Shown here: piece by piece, positions 50,561 through 63,440 of the stretch | Numbering within the stretch: the first letter of the stretch is position 1 | How the letters are laid out: each line of letters starts with the position of its first letter | Source: Panopea generosa | Taxonomy: Eukaryota; Mollusca; Bivalvia; Adapedonta; Hiatellidae | Length of the DNA stretch: 64,000 bases | NCBI GenBank assembly: GCA_029582155.1 | Contig: CM055896.1 | Location: 8,884,482-8,948,481 of the forward strand | Reading direction: 5' to 3' | Position numbers and translations under genes: made by a program | The notes under the pieces: generated by a model | Seen by the model: only the letters and a program-made list of their open reading frames with translations | Databases searched by the model: none | Told to the model about the DNA's origin: nothing

Positions 50561-51124
50561 TAAGAAGTAGAAAACAAACTAGCAATGACAGGAAATTGTA
50601 TGTGAAACAGCCAACACATGTTTTGTTGTATGTACAATTAATGATCATGGGCTGGAGGCCATGTATATCGGTAGACATTGCATCTCATATCTCAACAGCA
50701 ACTTGTGAATAATGGAAGATCTTCGGATTAATTATTAAAGCTGAAGAAAATTAAATCTGCAGATATCTACCACGGAACAGTTCCAGTCACACTTTAGGCA
50801 AATAAACCTTATGTCTGCAATAGAACACAGAGAACATGTACCTGGGTAGATGTGTTTTTTCAATGGGATAAATTGACTCGGGGGTTACAAAATGAACTGA
50901 AAACAATAAATTGATCTCAAGGTTCACCGCCTATAGATAGATATGAAAAGAATAAAATTGAATACTGTAGGAAATGATGTTGTAGTATGAAAATGTTGTC
51001 AAAGTTGTCTTTATGTTTCATGTTCATGGTATATGACACCACGATGACGTATTAGGGCTTGGACAGGTGCGCGAGATTATTTTGTGTTTGGACCAGAAAA
51101 ATCAATATAACAAGCATGTGGAGT

Positions 51125-51325
51125 AGATATGTGGCTTAGTGGTGGGTTACCTGACCAAGGATTGAAGGGTTGTGGATTTGATCCTCCGCCACAGCTGTGG
51201 TCTGGTGGTTGAGTATCTGACCCAGGATTGAAGGGTTGTGGATTTGATCCTCCACCACAGCTGTGGTGTGGTGGTTGAGTATCTGACCCAGGATTGAAGG
51301 TTTGTGGATTTCAGAACCCATAACC
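51125..51325 (+). repeat. Tandemly amplified SINE-A-like head, 66-bp unit, 3 copies
   Basis: CTGTGGTCTGGTGGTTGAGT, ATCTGACCCAGGATTGAAGG, GTTGTGGATTTGATCCTCC repeated at 66-bp spacing (51195, 51261). Each unit contains both A-box and B-box-like parts. Confidence 0.82.
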
Positions 51326-52800
51326 TCTAGGGTGAGTGGCAAACACTCCATCCAAATTAAAAATGAACTTGTGTTTCATCTCCGCAAATGCACTTAAATA
51401 AGATAAGGGCTGTGACATTCCTTACAGTTCATTGGTAGTTAATAAATAGATACACATTTCAGTAATATTAAATTGCTGAAAGTTCTATAGTTATCTTATC
51501 CATTGATGCTTTTGGATATTATCACAAGAAATAAAATTTTCACAAAATTATAGCCATTTCTATTTAAACTGAAATTGACAAGTCACAGATCAAATAAAAA
51601 AATGTTTCATTATTTAATTAACTTTTCTGCCATTGTTACTGGGGAAAAATGCTTAGTTGTTGTATTGTAATAGTAAGCCTGATTGTTATCATTAAAAGTA
51701 TACAGTATATTTTTTTTTATTTCTTAAAAAATAATCCCAACTCAATTTTATGATGAAAATATTTGTTATTTTCTTTATAACTGCTTAATATTAGTAAAAG
51801 TTTAGGTGTCTAGGCTTAGACACAGCTTTTATCTTGCCGTCATATAAAAGAATCAAGTATTTTTACATTCTCATAATACTCAGAATGATGTATATATTTA
51901 TGAATAGAGATAATTATATGCCACCTAAATCAGGCAGTGTAGATGAAATATTATTACTGAATAAATTTTTATTATCTGTTTATCTGCCCAGGACTTTTCA
52001 TTAATTATGAATTAAAACTGTCAGTACATTAGAATTTTTTTTAATAATTTATGCATGGAAGCCAAAAAATAATTTCGGTCAATATATTTTTTCAAATAAA
52101 ACAGAAATCTGTTCTTTTGTTTTAAGGTATAAAGGTCAGATGTATATATATTTGCATATATAATCTTTAAAAATGTGTATAAATTACAATAATATCTGAA
52201 AAACTAAAAGACATACATGTACAAAACTATATCTGATATTTTGGAACACCCTGCATGTATGAATAAGATTACAAATTGAGGACAAAGAAAAATTACATTA
52301 TTTTTCAATTGTCAGAGGCAGCTAAAGGGAAGACGCTGTTACTAGTATCCCATAAAGAGTACAACTTATTGTTTGGAAGTACCGTATTTACCCTTTGTAT
52401 TGGAACACCCTTATTTTTCCAGAAAATAATTATTTAATTATTTGTTGCTGTCCCAATATTTAGGGTAAATATGGTAAAGTTTAAAATATTTAACATACTT
52501 CATGTATTCTTGTTCCACTATTTAGTATATTTTGTTCACAGTGACTATGTATAATTAATAAATCAGGGCAATGTTTATGTGAGGTTTAATTGATGGATGT
52601 ATTAAGTGGTTTGATGTTTGGCTTATTATGGTTTTGCTTATTTACAATACACAAATATTGTTCATTTACCTGTGGTGCACTTTATATAGGCTCCCTAACA
52701 TAAGTTGTAAAGTTATTTCAGAATTAATGAATATTCATTTGATTTGAATGAGCAGGTTATTTCAGTTTTGAACCAAAGTGCAGTTAACTTAAAAATCAGG
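51326..52800. other. Intergenic, nothing recognised
   Basis: AT-rich unique sequence; two short related stretches (ACCGTATTTACCCTTTGTAT, TTAGGGTAAATATGGTAAA) around 52380-52480 are inverted to one another. Confidence 0.5.
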
Positions 52801-53455
52801 ACTAGTATACAGTTGTACTGAACTTCAGCTCAACATAACTTAAAGAATTGACATACTGTTGTACTGAACTTCAGCTCAGCATAACTTAAAAAATTGGCAT
52901 ACTGTTGTACTGAACTTCAGCTCAACATAACTTAAAGAATTGACATACTGTTGTACTGAACTTCAGCTCAGCATAACTTAAAAAATTGGCATACTGTTGT
53001 ACTGAACTTCAGCCCAACATAACTTAAAGAATTGGCATACTGTTGTACTGAATTTCAGCTCAGCATAACTTAAAAAATTTGCATACTGTTGTACTAAGCT
53101 GAAGTTCGGTAAGCTTTCAGGACTAGTATACTAACTTCAGCTCAGCATAACTTAAAAAATTTGCATACTGTTGTACTAAACTGAAGTTCGGTAAGCTTTC
53201 AGGACTAGTATACTAACTTCAGCTCAGTACCACTTGCAGGATTGGCATGCTGTTATGCTGAACTTAAGCTCAGTAAAACTTCCAGGACTTGTATACTGTT
53301 TAACTGAACTTCAGCTCAGCATTACAGGATTGGCATGCTGTTGTACTGAACTTTAGCTCAGTAAAACTTCCAGGATTACTGTTATACTAGTATATTGTTA
53401 TGTTGAACTTTAGGTCAGCACAAGTTGCAGTTTTGGTGTACCATTTTACTGACCT
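52801..53455. repeat. Minisatellite, about 46-bp unit, about 12 copies
   Basis: TTGGCATACTGTTGTACTGA plus ACTTCAGCTCAACATAACTT. An inner stretch (CTAAGCTGAAGTTCGGTAAG) is an inverted piece of the unit, repeated twice. Confidence 0.92.
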
Positions 53456-53845
53456 TCAGACATGACCTATTGACCCAGGGTCAAGTTTCACCAACATTTA
53501 TCTAAGTAAATACTCAAAGTGTTAATATCTATATATGTATTTAAGTATTTTACATAATCAGTATGCCCTACTATGTATTAAGATTTTTTTTTAAAATACC
53601 GTATTTACTTGTCTAAATTTATGTTGGTGATTCTCGGTCCAGAATTCTAGTCAGTCTTTTCCTTACTTTTACAGCAAAATACCAGCCTTTCTAAAATGAA
53701 ATATTTACACTAGTGAATTGTTTTTGATTCCCCCCAAAAATGAAGAAAGATAAAAATGAAGAATGTGCCAAAATATCACATCATCATTTACTTACAAAAC
53801 TGGACCTGATGTTGCATAATTACCCATCATAGCCTGATTGGTTAA

Positions 53846-54037
53846 CCCTTTACTCCATAGATACGCGTTTTCCCGCACCCATCACAGAAGGCTGATCGTA
53901 ACAAGCAATCTGAACACTTCCTGCACTGTTTTCCACTCTGTCAGTTAATATAAACATAATTCATCCATTGCTGATACGTGGTGAATTAATACTTTCAACA
54001 TTAGAGGTGTCCAAAGGCGTCTATATGAAGTAAAGGG
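53846..54037. mobile_element. piggyBac-type MITE, copy 3 (192 bp), cleanest ends
   Basis: TTAA at 53842-53845 and 54038-54041 directly flank CCCTTTACTCCATAGATACG and CTATATGAAGTAAAGGG. Half of the hairpin core is deleted and only one GTGTCCAAAGGCGTCTATAT unit is present. Confidence 0.85.
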
Positions 54038-54041
54038 TTAA

Positions 54042-54494
54042 GGTGTGTATGGACAGCTTTATTATTATTTGGATATCCAATCTGCTGTCCCGAGAGAGAG
54101 ATACAAAACTTAAACCTTTATAAGACTCCTATAAGACCTGCAATATGTCACTCTATACCGCTCTCAACAAGGAGTAGAGATAATGAAACAAGTTTTCATC
54201 ATTTTCTAGGAAGACTGCATATTTGCAATATTTGAAAGGTCCATTTTGTGTTACTAATTAAGAATCTAAAATAAAACCGTTAATTATTGAAATAATTTAT
54301 CAATTTCATCTGTAATTGTAATATGAATGTGTACTACCTATACTATCATGTGTGTCAATTATATTTATTATCAATATTATCAGGGACTCTCTCGCATTCA
54401 TAGATCACATCTTAATCAGCAAAAATAATTTTGAATGAAACAGCAGCTAGTTCACAACTGTGAGATTTTTCTGATCAATTTTATTGCATACTGG
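54042..54494. other. Intergenic, nothing recognised
   Basis: AT-rich unique sequence. Confidence 0.45.
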
Positions 54495-54644
54495 CATGAC
54501 ATGTAAGATAAGAGTTTGCCATCATGGGGAAAGCCTGCATCTTCTATGAGCAGAAATGGGAGAAAAACTCTTTTCTCCCATTTTTGCTCATGGAAGATAC
54601 GGGGTTTTCCCCATGGAAGAAAACTCTATCTTCCATGTCACGGG
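54495..54644. repeat. Long palindrome, about 145 bp
   Basis: Inner arms of 43 bases (54524 to 54614): ATGGGGAAAGCCTGCATCTT ... GAGCAGAAATGGGAGAAAA against its near-exact complement, loop ACTC. The symmetry continues outward (CATGTAAGATAAGAGTTTG / AAACTCTATCTTCCATG). Probably a foldback MITE or its derivative. Confidence 0.8.
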
Positions 54645-55002
54645 ACAGCTTTCTCACATGACCCGATCACAAATCATAATCATATATATTTTCATATTCA
54701 CACAAAAGTGACGTCAACACCTATGTTTTACAACGGCTTGCTTACCTATGACCACAGGGTCAGGGTTAAATATATTTGAAGTGAATTACATGCATTTCAA
54801 CAAACACTATGCCGGGAGATTGACAGGTGTACTTTCTGGTACATACTTTTAGTAGTCTTGGTAGTATATACTTCAAAATGTTGATTTCTTCATATATATG
54901 TGAAATTTAGGGCATTAAACATGCATTTAAAAAGTAGAATATTTTTGTGATGACAGCCATTATCAATGATCTATCATTTGAGATGAATGGGAGAAAACAT
55001 TA

Positions 55003-55200
55003 ATCCATGTGGAATAGATAAATCTTACCTTCCGAGTTAAAATTGCATGTAATTTTGAGATTTTTCTATCCCACATGAATACACACGACAGATTCTTAAA
55101 TTCTCCCGTTTCTGTTTATGGAAGATACAGGTTTTCTCCATGGAGTTAAACTATCTTCCATGACATGCGACATCTTTCTCACATGACATGGCAAAAATCT
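55003..55200. repeat. Relative of the 54.5-kb palindrome
   Basis: CATGTGGAATAGATAAATCT and AGATTTTTCTATCCCACATG are inverted; then GTTTATGGAAGATACAGGTT, CTATCTTCCATGACATG and CATCTTTCTCACATGAC repeat the right arm of the first palindrome. Confidence 0.65.
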
Positions 55201-56379
55201 GAGACTAGATCTACTTATGTCACCTGTATTCATATCCACAACTCATAATCGTGGCATCACTGTTTTGATAGGAATTTCAGCAAACATTACAGCAGAAAGA
55301 TGGTTCAGTTGACCAATACATTAAACATTTAGTTACCGGACACAGCCCGTGTATGTGATGGAACAGCTGCTGTTCCATTTTAGATTCATTACAATGTTGA
55401 TAAACAATTGATAGCTTTTTATCATTACTTTTTCATTAGGTTTATTTGATAAGCCAGATTTTTTGTTTGTTGGTTTATGGATTTTTTTCCAAAATGTAAG
55501 ATTAGATGATCAATAAAAAATTCTGTAATATAGAAAAAATACAGATCTTGTTGGAATATCTTCAGTTTTTAGGTGAAACTCCTAATAACTGATTTTGTTG
55601 TGTACAATTTTGATTTGTTGAGGAAATATTTTTTTTTATTTTTTCCCCTGGTTTATATCCGAATATTTTTTTTAAAAGAAGTGAATGTGATTTGTTTTCT
55701 CCGCAAATCGAGATCCCATAAACCAACAAACAATAAAATAGTTAATCTATTGTGTATATTTGGCTATACATGTACCAGTACTTGTTTGTAGATATAAATG
55801 AAATCCTGTACGAGCCCTGCCATGGTCAAATCTAGCCCATAATATCAGTGTAGCTCGGAAGCAAACAAAAATGAAGGTTTTGCAATGAAAAAGTAGTACC
55901 AGAACCATTTTGGTGTATTTTGAATTTTACACAAGAAATTTGAAAGAGCTTACTACCAGAAAATGAATTTGAATGTAAGAAATTCTGAGTTTTACAAATT
56001 GATAATGAAAAATGTTGAAATCTTAAAATACAGTTTAAAAATATAAAACAGTCAAGTTCAACCATTTGTGGGTGAACATGATTGTCATAGAATTGGATCA
56101 GAGTGTAAAAGAATCATTATATCGGTACCCAGTAAATGGAAGTGTCAAAACAGTTTTTAATAATGTAGATGGAGAACCAGTCAGCACATTGGTCGGTCTA
56201 CACTAGTACGGTGGGTTAACCTGGCCATGGCTTGTCTCATTTTTATTATATATTTTTAATGTCACATATAAATTTATACACTATTGTGCCATCCAGAATT
56301 ATGGCTGAAATTAAACGTGGAAAGACGAGGTTTTGTTATATATTTGTAACCAGCTGTATAATCATCCTTTTGTAATTGA
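55201..56379. other. Intergenic, nothing recognised
   Basis: AT-rich unique sequence with small unsupported open frames on both strands. Confidence 0.5.
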
Positions 56380-56700
56380 CAGTAAGATCTCTGTGAGATC
56401 AATATCCATTTTGACTTGCAAGAATTCGGATTTCAAATTAAACAATCACTATCTCAAAGTGGTATAGTAAGATCTCAGTTTGGATTCATAAGATCTTGGT
56501 AAGTGATCGCAATTTGGACTAGTAAGGTCTTATGTGATCATTAAAAGCTCAATTTGGACTCTTGTAAGATCTCAGAGGGCAAGCAAAATATTTTCAATTG
56601 GACCTGTATAGGATCATATGGAATCAAAAAGAACTCAATAAAGAGATCAGCAAGATCTCACAGTATTTAGTGTTTTGTAAGATCTCAAATACAGTGCACG
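56380..56700. repeat. Degenerate tandem repeat, about 50-bp unit
   Basis: Repeated AGTAAGATCTCAGTTTGGA type motifs at irregular spacing. Confidence 0.6.
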
Positions 56701-57129
56701 ATAATGAATGAACAGGTTTTAACGGCGTACCAACACATTATAGGTTATTTGATGCCAACAGGATGGAAGATTCCAGGTTCACTCTATATGTACAAAAACA
56801 ACAAATTAATATACAGATTAAAAAAATACATCAACAAATGAATATGCAGAATGAACCTAGAACCTTGATACCTGCAGAACTGCAGAGTTTCAGCAAATTC
56901 TATCGTATTACTCAAGTTGTCGCTTCCTATGACATACATGAGCCACAGTGATCCTATTCTTGCCATCACTCATATAGCTCCCTGAAACCACACAGGGGTT
57001 GATAATTTAACCACAATAGTGGACATGACAAAAAATGATAAAAATGAACACGACACCCATTGGGAGGATTCCTACCCCTCTGCAGAGATCGATAGTGGTT
57101 CTATTCTTAGCTGGAGCCACATGGGCTAG

Positions 57130-58090
57130 TGCATGATAAGCAATCAGGTCTCAATTAGTGTTTTGTGATAAATAATATTTCAATAACAGTGTAAGTGTAA
57201 AGCGATCAATTAGATCTCAATCACAATGTATATTGATCAATTGATCTCAATTACAGTGTATATCTCAATAACAGTGCAGATCTCAATTATAGTGTATAAT
57301 GATCAATTATATCTTAATTAGTATATAGTGATTAATTGATCTCAATTAGTGTAGTGATCCATTTGATCTCATTTACAGTGCAATGACCAATATCTCAGTT
57401 GCAGTGAATGATGATAAATTAAATCTCAGTTAGTGTAAAGTGATCAATTATATCTCAATCACTGTGTGCAGTGATCAATTAGATCTCATTAATTAATGTA
57501 TGGTGTGATCAATATCCCAATTAGTGTATAGTGATCAATTAGATCTCAATAACTACAGTGTATGTTGTGATCAATATTTCAATTAGTGTATAGTGATCAA
57601 TTAGATCTCAATAATAACAGTGCATGGTGTGATCAATATCTCAATTAGTGTGTAATGATCAGTTAGATCTCAATAATTAGTTTATGGTGTGATCAATATC
57701 TCAATTAGTGTATAGTGATCAATTAGATCTCAGTAACTACAGTGTATGTTGTGATCAATATCTCAATTAGTGTATAGTGATCAATTAGATCTCAATAATT
57801 ACAGTACATGGTGTGATCAATATCTCAATGTGTAATGATCAATTAATCTGAATAATTACAGTATGGTGTGATCAATATCTCAATTAGTGTGTAATGATCA
57901 GTTAGATCTCAATAATTACAGTGTATGGTGTGATCAATATCTCAATTAGTATGTAATGATCAATTAGATCTCAAGTACAGTGTATGGTGTGATCAGTATC
58001 TCAATTAGTGTATAGTGATCAAATAGATCTCAATAATAAGTGTATGATGTGATCAATATCTCAATTAGTGTATAGTGATCAGTTAGATCT
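57130..58090. repeat. Minisatellite, about 62-bp unit, about 15 copies
   Basis: TAGTGATCAATTAGATCTCA, ATAATTACAGTGTATGGTGT and GATCAATATCTCAATTAGTG; older irregular units on the left, regular ones on the right. Confidence 0.93.
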
Positions 58091-60418
58091 GGCTGGACAT
58101 TTTTATTTCAAAATCTGAATTTCATGAATGTATGTGCACAGTCAAAAGGATCAGACATTAGTAGAAAGTAGATAGATAAAATTCCCGTGTAATATGGAGC
58201 CAAAGTTTGTGAAAATAACAATGGACAACTTTCTGATTTTTTTATAACTTTATTGACCTAATTCCTACACATGAAGCAAATCATTAGGAGAAACAAATAT
58301 ATATATATTCTTTTTTTTTAATGTAATCATTTATTATTTATAATTATACAACATAGATGAAAGAAAGTCCATAACCATTATAATTAACTGAGAATGGAAC
58401 CATTTCATAAATGTGTGTACACAAAAAGGAGTATGCCAATGTTTCGGAGATGGTTAATTATTGTAAAGTTACACGAAAGCTTGTAAATGTTACAAGTCAG
58501 CCATCCAGTCTTCCATCAACATAATCCTATGGTATATACACTTTTATATGGTTCCAATTACATGTAATTAAACTGTTTTTATGACAAAATGAAACAAAAC
58601 TTGGCGCAATATAAACCCAATTCCATATACACCCAAGTTCGGCCCATCTCCAAGTATCAGAAATGACAGCCAAACTCCTCTCCAAGTATCAGAACAGTGA
58701 CAACCTCATCTCCAAGTATTTGAAGGGACAGGCAAACAGAAATAATCAGACTATTCATTTAATCAGATGTAGGAAGTTTTAAACCATACAAATATTAGTG
58801 TAGGTCTTCTATCAATACCCAAGAGCACCTTGATAGACCGCCAAGTCTTGTGAAAAATTTACATAGTTAATGCTGTATATTTTCATTTCTTTCCCAAGTT
58901 TCCTAAAAAAATTGAGAGATACTCAAACAAACATCTCTAACAGTTTAATACAGTTTTCTATGCCTTATTAGTTCTAAGGTAGCTCAATTTTTCCCTAAGT
59001 TACATTGCACAAAACACCATCATCACTAATATATAAAGTCTTATGAAAATATGAAATCTGACTGATGGCTAATCCATTTAAACGTGTCATAATTATGCAA
59101 ACTAAAAAACATAGTTACAAGAAATACAATACAGGCAGAATCCAATGCGGATGAACAAATTGTGTAATGGAGAAGTATGAGTCGTATATACATCTTGCGT
59201 GCACATTATCAAAGCCAAAAAAATTAACGACCAACTTTGTGAAGAGCACATATTAATATTGAAATAAAACCTACAACAATACACAAATAGAGGTGACACA
59301 TTTTCGGAGGTGCCAACTTCACAGAAGTCTGAAATCTAAAAAAAAAAAAAAATAAAAAAATGCCAAGTCTGTTTTATGCAATATCTGTACGATATAAAAA
59401 CAAGTCGAGTAAAGATAACCATCGACACTGGGTTTCATAAAATGCATAAATTTAATCTATTTTTTGGTAATAAAATTATAATAAAACAGTTACATCTGAC
59501 AACGCTAAGTTTGCAAAAAAAAAAAAATAAAACAACTTCGCAACAACTTGTCATGCTTTCACATCAACACAATGTGTTCTAACAAGTAGAGCAAATGATT
59601 TCTTAAATAACAGATTCATCTATTAAAAAAAATTTTCATTGTCAAAATGTTTTATTGAAATCAAATCCTTTTGCTTTCTAGTTAAACAAGTTCATATAAA
59701 ACCATTAAAACAGGGGCTGACAGTTCAAATTTTGTTTAAAAGGTAGATACGTTTAGTAAAAACCAAAAAGAACTTTTGCCAATAATCCCCAAAATTTATA
59801 TCATGCTCGGAAAAGGAGATTTTTCCAAATTCAGCACCGATTGCATAAAAACATTAAACTTGGTAATTGTCCGTGTTTAAACTGATTGAACAATAGCTGC
59901 TTCAGAAGCACATTATAAAAACAAAATAAAGCATCAAAGTTTTCTTAAATCTTTCAATCTCAGTCGTCCAATCATATATATATATGTATCAGTTTACATA
60001 CAGTGATATTGCGTGTTGGGTATTGATTGGTATTTAGCGCATAATGATCCACATATGGGTGTTAATACTGAACGTGTATTTAACACACCCAATAACAAGT
60101 ATAAAGTGTTATCTGGTCTACATCCAGGAAACAAAACACTGTTCTATATACATGGTTTACACAACTGCAAAGGCAACAACAATGTTAATCACAAAATGTC
60201 ATCATGAACAAGCTGCACCCCAGGGAAATGTTACTCCAAGCCCACATCAAGTTTAGTCAACAGACAAACTAGTAGAGCTGAACAATTAAGTTTTTATTTT
60301 AATTAAAGGTGTTTCAATATTATTTACTTCTTTGTCAGATATAAACTATATAGCTTACGAGTCTTGTCATTAGCTGAACTAAAGGTAGTTTGATAGTCAA
60401 GTCACTTAGGCAAACAAT
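58091..60418. other. Non-coding, possible 3' UTR of a minus-strand gene
   Basis: No coding exon is recognised. The sequence is A-rich on the + strand (U-rich on the minus), nearly free of SINEs and MITEs, and has TTTATT (AATAAA on the minus strand) at 58249-58254. This composition would suit the 3' UTR of a convergent gene to the right, but it is only an inference. Confidence 0.2.
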
Positions 60419-60700
60419 TTAAGTTGAAGTCCAATTCACCCAAGTGAACAATTGGTAGATTGTATATACAGCCAAGTCCCCCAGGTGAATGATAGGTAAA
60501 TATGTATCCAAGTCACCCAGGTAAACAATTGGTAGATATACAGCCAAGTCACCCAGGTGAATGACTAGTAAATATGTAGCAAAGTCACCCAGGTGAATGA
60601 TAGGTAAATATGTAGCCAAGTCACCCAGGTGAATGATAGGTAATTATGTAGCCAAGTCACTTGATGAACAATAAGGAGATTGGTCCACAGTCACTCAGGT
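60419..60700. repeat. Minisatellite, about 36-bp unit, about 7 copies
   Basis: AGCCAAGTCACCCAGGTGAA plus TGATAGGTAAATATGT. The open minus-strand frame across it (YLPIIHLGDLA) is a by-product of a unit divisible by three. Confidence 0.92.
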
Positions 60701-60956
60701 AAACAGGTAGATTATTATGTGAAAAACAAGTAGCTAGCTATATATGAAGACAAATCAAATTCCACACAAAGCTAACTTTGTCACAAACCATTGATTTAAA
60801 TACTGCTGGGTTAAGCTATAATTAACAAAATCCCCTTTAATATCTTAAATAAACTTGCTATCAGATAAGCTGAACAAATGTGGGGTTAGAATGAATTAAA
60901 AACAGTTTACATGATTTCTTTATATAAGTACCCTTTCAACAAGCTGTATGGTCCTA

Positions 60957-60995
<39 letters not shown>

Positions 60996-62944
60996 CTTAT
61001 TTAGCATTTTACAATCACGTGCGCTAGCTATAATATTCTTACTCACAACAGGAGAACATACCCAAACATGTTCACGTTTTATAAAATGTCATATAAACTG
61101 TGAATTTCTTTTCAAATATTTATGTAATGTTCATTTCTGTAGATATGTTTCATTGTATTATTTAATATGCTCACCTATAAATTGGACGAAATAAAACGAT
61201 CAGTGAAAATCCATAAATTTAAATAGTGAAAATGTTGCATGCTACTCGCAGGAGTGGGACGTGTAGGTTAGAAGACATATTTCCTTTGAATGCAGCTTGA
61301 ACAAAAAGCTCAGTAACAAAAATATATATATTCATTAACAGTCACAATAGCAATCTCAACATCAAACAACAAAATATTCAGCGGCAAAACGAAGAATCAG
61401 TTAATTATAAACCAGTGATAAAAGAAAAATAAAACATATAAATTAAAATGCTACGACATATCAACAAATTTTTTTTCTTACCGTATTTAAAATAAAATCA
61501 TTGATATAATAAATGTTTTGTAGTTGCTTCCAAAATTTATACTTGGAACTGTATAGAAGTTTTGTTTTGTTTTCCTTTTGTGTAAAACAAAATTATATTG
61601 AACACACACAAACACACTTTTCTTTAATATAAAAACAATAAAAATACAATCAGGAAATATTAATAATAGTATTGTAAGTCAAAAAGTCAATTATTTAAAT
61701 ATAAAATGAATGTCTGTATACATCATATACACAGAGTTTATAGAAAACAAGCTACACTTTTTTCTGTTTTATACATATTTTTTTGTTTTTGTTATTTTTT
61801 TTTGTTTTTTTGCTTTTTTATCGTTTATATATATTTTTTTGCTGTCATATGACCATTTATGATAAATGTAATTAATGATGTTTTATTCAAAAGGATTTCT
61901 GCTCAAATGTGTATACAGACAATGTATCAAATTTATAACCTTAAGTACGACGCTCTCATTTTCAAATCCTGCATAGATATAAGTAATTTAACAACACATT
62001 TAATATTCAAAGTTCAATTATAAATGTTAAATTCGGTCAATGTTTTATGAAGTTAAACTCTTGCAAAAGTTCCTCGTTATAGACACACACTGAACATTAA
62101 ACATACAATGTCACATCATCTGAACACAAGATCCACGATTCAAGTCAAATGAATGACTGGAATTTAAATAATGTAACAACAAAATGAATGGTTATGAATC
62201 GGTCAACTGTGAACTGCAAACTTTACAATAGCGTATCCTTCATAAATAAAGTCATGTGAACTGCATACTGTATATTAGGGCATCCGTCATAAATAAAGGC
62301 AAACTCACTGTTTGCATCACATAATTATCAAGAAAGAAAAAATACTCATGATGAACCAGCATGGAGAAAACAAGCAGTTGGAATACGCCATCGAAAAAGC
62401 GTACGTTACAGCTTCTAAATAGGACAGCGTTTGTTTGATTCATAATGTCTAACAGGCCCCGAGGTAATAAAACTTAGGCTCAACTCAAAAACAATTTCCA
62501 GGATTCATATATCAACACAAACTTAAGCAAAACCACTTGACTTCATCTCGAATTTGAAAGTATTAACGCAGATTAAAGGTATAAATTACAGGTATTTGAA
62601 AGTGTTAATGCAGATTGGTATAAATACAGGTGTTTTCATTTATTTTGTTGTTACGAGTCCAATCACGAGTTGAGCAGGGGACAAAGTTCTATAACCTCAT
62701 AGCCTTGAACTCATCTCATAAAAATGTGTTCCATGAGCATTCGTTTCAACAGTATTTAAAATTTTACCAGATTTTACTTTATTTGACCTGCCCAAAAGGT
62801 ATGCTATTATGTTAGACAGATAACTTCAACAATGAAAGACAAGTTCTATAACCACCTTAAAACTTTTAAACTATATTAAAACCACTCATGGAGTCAACAG
62901 TTAACTCCTGTTGTTTAAAACAACTTCTTAAGATCCTGTAATTA
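60701..62944. other. Non-coding, (TA)n at 60961-60992
   Basis: AT-rich sequence with a TA microsatellite and T-rich runs near 61760-61840; a short direct repeat (GTATTTGAAAGTGTTAATGC) near 62550-62630. No coding signal. Confidence 0.5.
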
Positions 62945-63440
62945 CATTTTAATAAAGGCCTGGTAAACCAACAAATCTTGTTACATTTAAAGTAGACCTG
63001 ATGAACCAACAAATTTTGTTACATTATAAAGTTGTCCTAGTGACCCAACAAATCTTGTTACATTTTAAAGTAAACCTGATAAACAAACAAATTTTGTTAC
63101 ATTATAAAGTTGTCCTGGTGAACCAACAAATCTTGTTACATTTTAAAGTAGTCCTGATGAACCAACAAATCTCGTTACATTTTAAAGTAGACCTGATAAA
63201 CAAACAAATTTTGTTACATTATAAAGTTGTCCTGGTGAACCAACAAATTTTGTTACATTTTGAAGTAGTCTTGGTGAACCAACAAATCTTGTTACATTTT
63301 AAAGTAGACCTGATGAACCAACAAATCTTGTTACATTTTAAAGTAGTCCTGGTGAACCAACAAATCTTGTTACATTTTAAAGTAGTCCTGGTGAACCAAC
63401 AAATCTTGTTACATTTTAAAGTAGACCTGATGAACCAATA
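62945..63440. repeat. Minisatellite, 39-bp unit, about 12 copies
   Basis: CCTGGTGAACCAACAAATCT plus TGTTACATTTTAAAGTAGT. 39 is 13 codons, so both strands stay open (NQQILLHFKVVLV); not a gene. Confidence 0.95.
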
